Assembly: GCA_044867345.1 (NCBI GenBank) | Contig: JBIOUU010000186.1 | Location: forward strand, 1 to 64,000 | Direction: 5' to 3' | DNA from: AC-69 sp044867345 | GTDB taxonomy: Bacteria > Actinomycetota > UBA4738 > HRBIN12 | DNA length: 64,000 nucleotides | In this document: positions 58,163-64,000 of the stretch, one piece after another | Layout: each line of letters opens with the position of its first letter | How positions within the stretch are numbered: position 1 is the stretch's first letter | Program-made: the position numbers and the translations under genes | Notes under the pieces: generated by a model | The model's input: only the letters and a program-made list of their open reading frames with translations | Database searches by the model: none | Told to the model about the DNA's origin: nothing

Positions 58163-59511
58163 TGCCGGGGGTGATCGGACCCGACCGGGTCCGCATCGTC
58201 GCCGAGCCGGCCCTCACGGTGCCGGGCGTGGACGGCGTCGAGGTCCTGTTCATCCACGAATGGACCGGGCTCACCCGGTTCGCCTCCTCGGCCATCCATC
58301 AGAGCACCTGGCAGGAGGACACCGGCATCCGGGTTCGCGTGGTGAAGGGCGGACGGATCGGGGTGGCCGCCTCCAACGATTTCTCCGAGGAGGGGGCCCG
58401 GCGGGCGGCCGAGAGCGCCCGAGAGATGGCGGAGGTGGTGGCGCCCGACCCGCTGTTCCCGGGACTCGCGCCTCCGCAACCCGTGCTCAAGAGCGACCGC
58501 TTCGACGAGGCCACGGCCTCCACCACACCGGACCATCGCGCGAAGGGGGTCGCGACGCTGATCGCCCAATGCGGGCGAGGTCTGGTGGCCTCCGGCGCCT
58601 TCGAGACCGCCGCGAGCGAGGTGGCGTTGCTCAACACCGAGGGCCAGTTCTGTTGGGCTCCTTCCACGCAGGCCTCGGTCACCACGGTCGTCACCGCCGA
58701 CGAAGGCGGGAGCGGCTTCGCCGAGACGTTCGCCTCCACCCTGGCGGAGGTCGATCCGGGTGCTGTGGGCCGGCGCGCGGCGACGAAAGCCGCCGCCTCG
58801 CGCAGGCCGATCGATCTCGACCCCGGCCGGTACCCGGTGGTGCTCGAGCCCGCCGCGGTCTCGACGTTGGTGGGGTTCCTGGCCTGGATCGGTTTCGGCG
58901 GGCGGTCGCTGGCCGAAGGGCGGTCCTGCTTCTCGGGGAAGCAGGGGCAGCAGGTGGCCCAGCCGGCCATCACGATCTACGAGGACGCCACGTCGCCGGA
59001 CACCATCGGGCTGCCCTTCGACTTCGAGGGAACGCCCCGTCGCCGCGTCGACCTCATCCGGGACGGCGTGTTCCTCGACGCGGTGTACGACCGACGCACG
59101 GCCAAGCAGGCCGGCACGGAAACGACCGGCCACGCCCTGCCCCCGCCGAACCCGGAGGGTCCGTTCCCGCTCAACCTGTTCATGGAGCCCGGGGAGGCCT
59201 CGTTGGAGGGCATGATCGCCTCGACCGACCGGGGCCTGCTCGTCACCCGGTTCCACTACTCGAACGTCGTGCACCCCCTGGAGTCGACCATCACAGGGAT
59301 GACGCGCGACGGGACGTTCCTGATCGAGTCCGGAGAGGTGACTCGTCCGGTGAAGAACTTCCGGTTCACCCAATCCATCCTCGAGGCCCTCCGGACGGCG
59401 TCGATGGTGGGCCGGGACACCGAGCTGGCGAGCGAGTTCTTCTTCTCCGCCTCTCGCGTGCCGGCCCTGAAGGTGGACTCGTTCCACTTCACCGGCCGCT
59501 CGGATCACTGA
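58162..59511 (+). CDS. tldE: TldE/PmbA-like subunit
   Basis: A 449-residue partner of TldD lacking the zinc motif. Recognised by G-R-I-G-V-A-A-S-N-D-F near residue 60, the central R-D-G-V-F-L-D-A-V-Y-D and the C-terminal S-T-I-T-G-M-T-R-D-G-T-F-L-I-E-S-G-E. It begins on the TGATG shared with tldD, so equal amounts are likely made. No RiPP precursor is recognisable nearby, so general peptide turnover is the default role. Confidence 0.93.
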   Translation: MPGVIGPDRVRIVAEPALTVPGVDGVEVLFIHEWTGLTRFASSAIHQSTWQEDTGIRVRVVKGGRIGVAASNDFSEEGARRAAESAREMAEVVAPDPLFPGLAPPQPVLKSDRFDEATASTTPDHRAKGVATLIAQCGRGLVASGAFETAASEVALLNTEGQFCWAPSTQASVTTVVTADEGGSGFAETFASTLAEVDPGAVGRRAATKAAASRRPIDLDPGRYPVVLEPAAVSTLVGFLAWIGFGGRSLAEGRSCFSGKQGQQVAQPAITIYEDATSPDTIGLPFDFEGTPRRRVDLIRDGVFLDAVYDRRTAKQAGTETTGHALPPPNPEGPFPLNLFMEPGEASLEGMIASTDRGLLVTRFHYSNVVHPLESTITGMTRDGTFLIESGEVTRPVKNFRFTQSILEALRTASMVGRDTELASEFFFSASRVPALKVDSFHFTGRSDH

Positions 59512-59600
59512 CGGCGCGACGGAGCAGGATTTCACCATGGCCGCCCCGTTCCGGTACCCTCGCAGGTGGGCCTTCCCCAGCTCCACGACGGAGGTGACCG

Positions 59601-60053
59601 ATGCAGGTCGGAGACGTGATGAAGAGCGCCGTGAAGACGACGACCCCGGATCAGACGTTCGCCCACGTCGCCAAGCTCCTGAAGGACAACGCCATCTCCT
59701 CCGTCGTCGTGATGGATGGCGACCGGCTGGCCGGCATCGTGACCGAGCGCGACCTGGTGAATCTGGTGGCGGACGGCCTGGATCCGCACGCCGCCAAGGT
59801 CGCCGACCGCATGAGCACCAATCTCGACACGGTCGAGCCCCGGACCGACATCGCCGAGGCCGCCGAGCACATGGCCAGGCTTCGGATCCGCCACCTGCCG
59901 GTCCTGGACAAGGGGACGCTCGTGGGGATCATCTCCATCCGCGACCTGACCAACTGGGCGGTTGCGGAGATCACCGGCGGCCACGAGCTCCCGGATTTGG
60001 AGCGCAGCCACACGACGCTGTCGGCCGCGGCCGAGATCAACCGGAACCGCTGA
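59601..60053 (+). CDS. Two-CBS-domain protein
   Basis: A 150-residue protein of two tandem CBS motifs (about 4-60 and 72-130), each with the V-V-x-x-G-x-L-x-G-I-V/I-T/S-x-R-D-L pattern (I-V-T-E-R-D-L and I-I-S-I-R-D-L). A Bateman module of this kind binds adenine nucleotides and regulates partners. No attached enzyme domain. GGAGG lies 6 bases before the ATG. Confidence 0.92.
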   Translation: MQVGDVMKSAVKTTTPDQTFAHVAKLLKDNAISSVVVMDGDRLAGIVTERDLVNLVADGLDPHAAKVADRMSTNLDTVEPRTDIAEAAEHMARLRIRHLPVLDKGTLVGIISIRDLTNWAVAEITGGHELPDLERSHTTLSAAAEINRNR

Positions 60054-60069
60054 GGGGCCCGCTCCGGAG

Positions 60070-61374
60070 CTACTCGCCCTCCGCGGCGCGTTCGAACGCG
60101 TCGCGGGGATGGTGGATCGATCCGAGCTGGGCCACGTCGCGAGGGAAGAGCAACCCCACGGTCCAGTCCATCACGATTCGGACCTTCCGGTTCAGGGTCG
60201 GCATCATCAACAGGTGATAGCTGCGGTGGAGGAACCACGCGGGGAACCCCCTGACCTTCACGCCGAGCACGAGGGCGGCCCCCTTGAACCGGCCCAGTGA
60301 GGCCAGCTGCCCCAGATTTCGCCACCGGAAGGGCTCCAGCGGTTCCCGGCGCAGCGAGGCGATCACGTTCTTCCCCAGCCGCCGGGCCTGGCGGAGCGCG
60401 TGTTGCGCCGTTGGCGGGGATACCCCACCCGTGGAGAGGTCGGGCACCGCGGCGTTGTCGCCGGCGGCCCAGGCGTCCTCGACGCCGCGCACCCGCAGGA
60501 ACTCGTCCACGACCACACGTCCCCGCTCGTCGACGGGGAAGTTCGAGCGGGCGCCGAGCGGCTCCGGCTTCACCCCCGCCGTCCACACCAGCGTGTCGGC
60601 GTGGAAGTGCATCCCGTTCGAGAGGCGCATCATCCCGCCCTCGGCCGATTCGAGCGTCGTGTTCACCAGCACCTCGATCCCCCGTATCCGAAGCCGCGAG
60701 TTCACGTACGTCGCCAGGTCGGGGCTGAGCTCGGGGAGGATGCGTGACGTGGCCTCCACCAGGACCCATCGCATGTCGTCGGGGTGCAGCGTGGGGTAGT
60801 AGTCGAGCGCCGAACGGGCCATGTCCTCCAGTTCCGCCATTGCTTCCACCCCGGCGTACCCGGCTCCCACGAAGAGGAAGGTGAGGGCGGCACGACGATG
60901 GTCCTCGTCGCGCTCCTCGGCGGCGGCGTCCAGCCGGGACAACACGTGGTTGCGAAGGAAGATGGCCTCGGCCACGGTCTTGAACCCCACCCCGCGCTCG
61001 GCCAGGCCCGGGACGGGCAGGACCCTCGATCGCGACCCCGCGCCCAGCACCAGGATGTCGTAGGGAACGTCGATGTCCTCCCGGTTCGGGGTCCGCACGG
61101 TGGCGACTCGGCCCTCGTGATCGATGCGCTGCACCTCGCCGACCAGGACGGTGGTCTTCTTCAGGACCTGCCGGAGCGGGACGACGACATGGCGGGGCTC
61201 GATGTTGCCCGAGGCCACCTCGGGCAGGAACGGTTGGTACTGCATGTAGTTCTCCTGGTTCACCAGGGTCAGGTCATGCCCCGCCCGGGCCAGCTCGCCT
61301 TGCATCTCCAGCGCCGCGTACATGCCCACGTAGCCGCCCCCGACGATCAGCACGCGCCGTGCTCCGGGCTTCAT
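60070..61374 (-). CDS. Type II NADH dehydrogenase / NAD(P)/FAD oxidoreductase
   Basis: A 434-residue two-dinucleotide-binding flavoprotein resembling NDH-2. FAD fold I-V-G-G-G-Y-V-G at the N-terminus, NADH fold F-V-G-A-G-Y-A-G-V-E-A-M-A-E-L near residue 170, and A-W-A-A-G-D-N-A-A-V-P near 300. C-terminal amphipathic helices with paired aromatic residues would attach it to the membrane, passing electrons to quinone without proton pumping. Four bases downstream of the PHP gene, likely co-transcribed. Confidence 0.9.
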   Translation of the reverse strand: MKPGARRVLIVGGGYVGMYAALEMQGELARAGHDLTLVNQENYMQYQPFLPEVASGNIEPRHVVVPLRQVLKKTTVLVGEVQRIDHEGRVATVRTPNREDIDVPYDILVLGAGSRSRVLPVPGLAERGVGFKTVAEAIFLRNHVLSRLDAAAEERDEDHRRAALTFLFVGAGYAGVEAMAELEDMARSALDYYPTLHPDDMRWVLVEATSRILPELSPDLATYVNSRLRIRGIEVLVNTTLESAEGGMMRLSNGMHFHADTLVWTAGVKPEPLGARSNFPVDERGRVVVDEFLRVRGVEDAWAAGDNAAVPDLSTGGVSPPTAQHALRQARRLGKNVIASLRREPLEPFRWRNLGQLASLGRFKGAALVLGVKVRGFPAWFLHRSYHLLMMPTLNRKVRIVMDWTVGLLFPRDVAQLGSIHHPRDAFERAAEGE

Positions 61375-61378
61375 CCGG

Positions 61379-62215
61379 CTATCCCGAGGCGGCGAGGGCG
61401 CGGAGCGCCCGGAACTGAACAGGATCGGTCGTCACCGACCCGAGCCGTACCGGGTCGTAGCGCGTCCCGTGGCAGTCTGAACCGCCGGTGATCACCAGGC
61501 CGAGCCGCTTGGCCAGGCCCCGGTAGTGCTCGCGCTGCTCCGGGGTGTGGTCGCTGTGGTCGGCCTCCAGGCCCGCCATCCCTGACTCGGCCATGGCCTC
61601 GATGAGCTCCTCGGGGACCGGGGCCTCGGCGCTCCACATGCCCGGGTGGGCGAGCACGCATGCGCCGCCCGCCCGGCGGACGAGCGCGAGCGCGTCGAGT
61701 GGATCGAGGGCGTGCTTGGGGACGTACGCGGGCCCGTCGTCGCCGATCAGGCGGTCGAAGGCCTCCTCTTCGTCGGCCACCACCCCGGCCTCGACCAGCG
61801 CCTGGGCCACGTGGGGTCGCACGATGTTGCCGCTGCCGGCGATCTGGGTGACCCGTTCGAACGAGATCGGGTACCCGAGCGACCGGAGCTTCTCCACCAT
61901 GGTTTCCCCACGGAGGAACCGCTCGGAGCGCAGGCGGACGAGCTCCGCCTGGAGCTCCTGGTGCTCTGGATCCATCCAGTAGCACAGGACGTGGACGCTC
62001 GTACCTCCATGCTCGGCCGAGAGCTCGACACCGGGAACGACCTCGACGCTTTCCTCGAGCCCGGCAGCCGCCGCCTCCTCGAGCCCATCCGTCGTGTCGT
62101 GATCGGTGATGGCGACGACCTCGAGGCCGCGCTCCGATGCGAGCTTCACGAGCTCCGAGGGCGAGAACGTCCCGTCGGAACGCTTCGTGTGCGTGTGGAG
62201 ATCGATCCCGCCCAT
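61379..62215 (-). CDS. PHP-domain phosphoesterase (RNase AM/TrpH-like)
   Basis: A 278-residue PHP hydrolase of the YciV/TrpH group. I-D-L-H-T-H-T-K-R-S-D-G-T-F-S-P at the N-terminus and A-I-T-D-H-D-T-T-D-G near residue 36 supply metal ligands; L-A-H-P-G-M and G-G-S-D-C-H-G near the end complete the site. Relatives remove 5' nucleotides or dephosphorylate 3',5'-bisphosphates; activity here is inferred. Upstream of NDH-2 with a 4-base gap. Confidence 0.9.
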   Translation of the reverse strand: MGGIDLHTHTKRSDGTFSPSELVKLASERGLEVVAITDHDTTDGLEEAAAAGLEESVEVVPGVELSAEHGGTSVHVLCYWMDPEHQELQAELVRLRSERFLRGETMVEKLRSLGYPISFERVTQIAGSGNIVRPHVAQALVEAGVVADEEEAFDRLIGDDGPAYVPKHALDPLDALALVRRAGGACVLAHPGMWSAEAPVPEELIEAMAESGMAGLEADHSDHTPEQREHYRGLAKRLGLVITGGSDCHGTRYDPVRLGSVTTDPVQFRALRALAASG

Positions 62216-62265
62216 GGACGGGCCATGGTGTCATAGGGACTGCGCGGCCGTCATCGACCGAGGGA

Positions 62266-63033
62266 TCAGCGGGCGCGGGCCGACAGGCGGCCCGCGCCCA
62301 TCTCCCTGGACAGGCTCCGGGCGGTCTGCCGAACCGCCGCCACCACATGCGGCGAGGGCCCGTCGCCCAGCAGCCGTTCGACCGGCCCGGCCACGCCGAT
62401 CGCGCCGACCGGCGTACCCGCGTAGTTGAACACCGTCGCCGCGATCTCGGCCTCCCCCACGATGGCCTCCTGGTCTTCCAGGGCCACGCCACGTCTGGCC
62501 ACCTGATCGAGCTCGCGCTCCAGGACCGCCGGGTCGCACACCGTCTTGCCGGTCAAGCGGACAAGGTCCTCGTCGAGGAGCTCGCTGCGACGATCGCTTT
62601 CCAAGTACGCGGCCATGGCTTTGCCCAGGGCGCAGGCATGCCACGGGATCGACGCCCCCACCTCCAGGATCTGCACCGAGTTGTCCGGCCGGAACACGTG
62701 GTGGACGATCAGCACCCGCCGGCCGTTCAGGACGCCCACCCTGACCGCCTCCTCCACCCGGCTGGCCAGCGATTCGGCCCAGAGCAGCGATCTGGCTCGG
62801 AGCTCGTGGTTGTCCAGGAAGGCGTTCCCCAGCTGGAGCATGGCCGGGCCCAGGCGGTACTTACCCGCCTCGTCGTCCCGCTCCACGAGCTGCTCCGCCT
62901 CCAAGGTCCGCAACAGCCCGAAGACCGTGGCCTTGGCCAGGCCGAGGCGCTCGCCGAGCTCCGTCACGCCCAGGCGGGGGGAGGACCCCAGCTCCTTCAG
63001 GATCAGCGCGGCTCGATGCACCGACCGGATCAC
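62266..63033 (-). CDS. IclR-family transcriptional regulator
   Basis: A 255-residue IclR regulator: N-terminal winged helix (V-T-E-L-G-E-R-L-G-L-A-K-A-T-V-F-G-L-L-R-T-L) and C-terminal effector domain (I-P-W-H-A-C-A-L-G-K-A-M-A-A-Y). The Cys in the A-C-A-L-G-K loop is at the usual position of the effector pocket. GTG overlaps the stop of dhaL (GTGA), so regulator and DhaL-like protein are made together; it may control that gene and the unread gene to the right. Confidence 0.92.
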   Translation of the reverse strand: MIRSVHRAALILKELGSSPRLGVTELGERLGLAKATVFGLLRTLEAEQLVERDDEAGKYRLGPAMLQLGNAFLDNHELRARSLLWAESLASRVEEAVRVGVLNGRRVLIVHHVFRPDNSVQILEVGASIPWHACALGKAMAAYLESDRRSELLDEDLVRLTGKTVCDPAVLERELDQVARRGVALEDQEAIVGEAEIAATVFNYAGTPVGAIGVAGPVERLLGDGPSPHVVAAVRQTARSLSREMGAGRLSARAR

Positions 63034-63752
63034 GGCCGCTCTCCCGTCGCACCGTCCGCGCCCCCGGCAGCCCGCTCGAGCGCGGAGAACAGCATCGCCG
63101 TGGACGTGGCCCCCGGATCCTGATGACCCACGCTCCGGGGGCCGAGGTAGGACGCCCGGCCCTTCCGGGCCTGGAGGGGCACGGTGGCCCGCATCCCCTC
63201 TTCGGCTGCCTCCCGGGCCCTCTTGGCGGCGGCGGGCCAGCCCTCCCCGGCCCGAAGCCCCCGCTCGAAGGCCGCCAGTCCCGGGACGAATGCGTCGACG
63301 ATGGTCTTGTCGCCCACGGCGGCCGCCCCGAGCCTCTGGATGGCCTCCAGGGCTGCGCGAAGCGCGACCAAAAGGTCTTCCGGTCCGAACCATTGGTTGG
63401 ACCCCAAGGCCTGACCCAGACCTCGGAACCCGCTCCCGTAGAGCGGACCGGCCGCGCCGCCGACGGTGAAGGTGAGCGCCGTCCCGACCGCCTCGAGGAT
63501 GGTCCCCGGCGGCTCCTCTCTCATACCCTCGAGCTTGGCCACCGCGGCCGTGAGGCCCCGATCGAGGTTGATCCCGTGGTCCGCGTCGCCGATCGCCGCG
63601 TCGAGCTGGGTCAGGTAATCACGCTGATCCCGGACCGCGCGGGCCAGCTCGTTCACCCACTGCAGGACGAACGCCGCTCCCAGGGAAGCGTCTCCGTCCC
63701 CCGCCGCCATCCCCGCCAACCCTTTGGAGCGCTGCTCTCGCATCTCTTCCAC
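63030..63752 (-). CDS. dhaL: DhaL-type dihydroxyacetone kinase ADP-binding subunit
   Basis: A 240-residue DhaL domain. L-D-A-A-I-G-D-A-D-H-G-I-N has the Asp cluster binding Mg-ADP; G-P-L-Y-G-S-G-F and D-P-G-A-T-S-T-A-M follow. Usually it works with a DhaK subunit and either a phosphotransferase DhaM or ATP; neither is seen to its left, so a partner may lie right of the window. GTG start with GGAGAAGCGG upstream. Coupled to the IclR gene. Confidence 0.9.
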   Translation of the reverse strand: MEEMREQRSKGLAGMAAGDGDASLGAAFVLQWVNELARAVRDQRDYLTQLDAAIGDADHGINLDRGLTAAVAKLEGMREEPPGTILEAVGTALTFTVGGAAGPLYGSGFRGLGQALGSNQWFGPEDLLVALRAALEAIQRLGAAAVGDKTIVDAFVPGLAAFERGLRAGEGWPAAAKRAREAAEEGMRATVPLQARKGRASYLGPRSVGHQDPGATSTAMLFSALERAAGGADGATGERP

Positions 63753-63936
63753 GTTCCGCTTCTCCGGGGCCGCCTGTCAAGCACGTGCTCGGCGCCGGCC
63801 GACGGCCTCGACAGGGGAGCGTGGCGTTCGACGATGCCGAACGCCGTCTTGAACTGAATCGATTTGACATCCGAGACCGAACGATCTTGGCTTTTGTGGA
63901 AAGCGCCACCCGTGATCTTCTGACGGGAGAAAGGGG

Positions 63937-64000
63937 GTGAGCCCGGTATTGCTCGCCCGGGCCGAGGGGCCCAGGTTGCTTGCCCTGTCGTCTCGAGAAG
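63937..64000 (+). CDS. Possible start of a gene running off the right edge
   Basis: GTG after GGGAGAAAGG, opening V-S-P-V-L-L-A-R-A-E-G-P-R-L-L-A-L and open to the window end. Divergent from dhaL across 184 bases. Too short to identify; the ribosome-binding site and hydrophobic start are the only support. Confidence 0.3.
   Translation, partial: MSPVLLARAEGPRLLALSSRE

Noticed and set aside
1..64000. Insertion sequences, integrases, prophage or plasmid functions
   Set aside because: No transposase, integrase, terminal repeats or attachment-site duplication was seen; the tRNA has no integrase beside it and gene content is chromosomal throughout.

Overview
The window is a GC-rich (about two thirds G+C) chromosomal stretch of an actinobacterium. 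The lineage markers are a WhiB iron-sulfur regulator, a SigR/RsrA-type sigma/anti-sigma pair, a UPF0182 membrane protein, a YlbL-like PDZ/Lon-fold protease, a DUF2342 metalloprotease and a three-domain LigD next to Ku. Gene order (moaE beside mreB, an arg operon lacking argD and argF, no mreC/mreD) does not look like Streptomyces or Mycobacterium, so I infer a deep-branching, probably uncultured Actinomycetota. No 16S rRNA is present to settle this. Coding density is very high: neighbours often overlap by 1-4 bases (ATGA, GTGA, TGATG) and no gene-free stretch exceeds 300 bases.

Layout. 1-5.2 kb: end-truncated ABC exporter, MgtC-like protein, family-5 uracil-DNA glycosylase, secreted PGRP amidase, glycerophosphodiesterase and WhiB. 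5.2-7.7 kb: operon of PIG-L deacetylase, S51-like peptidase, small ABM-fold protein and endonuclease III. 7.8-11.1 kb: small Zn-type protein, RsrA/SigR pair and divergent ftsH. 11-16.8 kb: a glycosyltransferase with a CysRS-like N-terminal tail, a cNMP-binding protein, a small membrane protein, a cyclase/AAA protein, DUF4242, an H1-like repeat protein, initiator tRNA and methylglyoxal synthase. 16.8-24.7 kb: UPF0182, YlbL-like protease, MreB, MoaE, DUF2342 metalloprotease and an unrecognised two-part protein. 24.7-26 kb: DAHP synthase behind an apparent aromatic-amino-acid attenuator. 26-34 kb: uptake and salvage block (upp, BMP lipoprotein, ABC ATPase, two permeases, cysteine hydrolase, NCS1 permease). 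34-38 kb: assorted small enzymes. 38-41 kb: glnB-glnD. 41-44.6 kb: divergent ku and ligD (end joining). 44.6-47.2 kb: small membrane, zinc-ribbon, PIG-L and lipoprotein genes. 47.3-53.5 kb: argC-J-B-R-G-H with a probable ArgR operator. 53.7-64 kb: secreted protein, an amber-interrupted small basic gene, bactofilin-like membrane protein, C45 acyltransferase, TldD/TldE, CBS protein, NDH-2, PHP phosphoesterase, IclR regulator and DhaL.

Regulation. About a dozen genes carry a TANNNT-like -10 hexamer only 6-8 bases before the start codon and no ribosome-binding site, the signature of leaderless transcripts. The aro leader peptide and argC may be controlled this way too. Items most worth a second look are the Trp-Phe-Phe-Tyr leader peptide, glnD with no canonical start codon, the amber codon inside a conserved small basic protein, the CysRS-tail/glycosyltransferase fusion, and the TGCAT triplet over the argC promoter.
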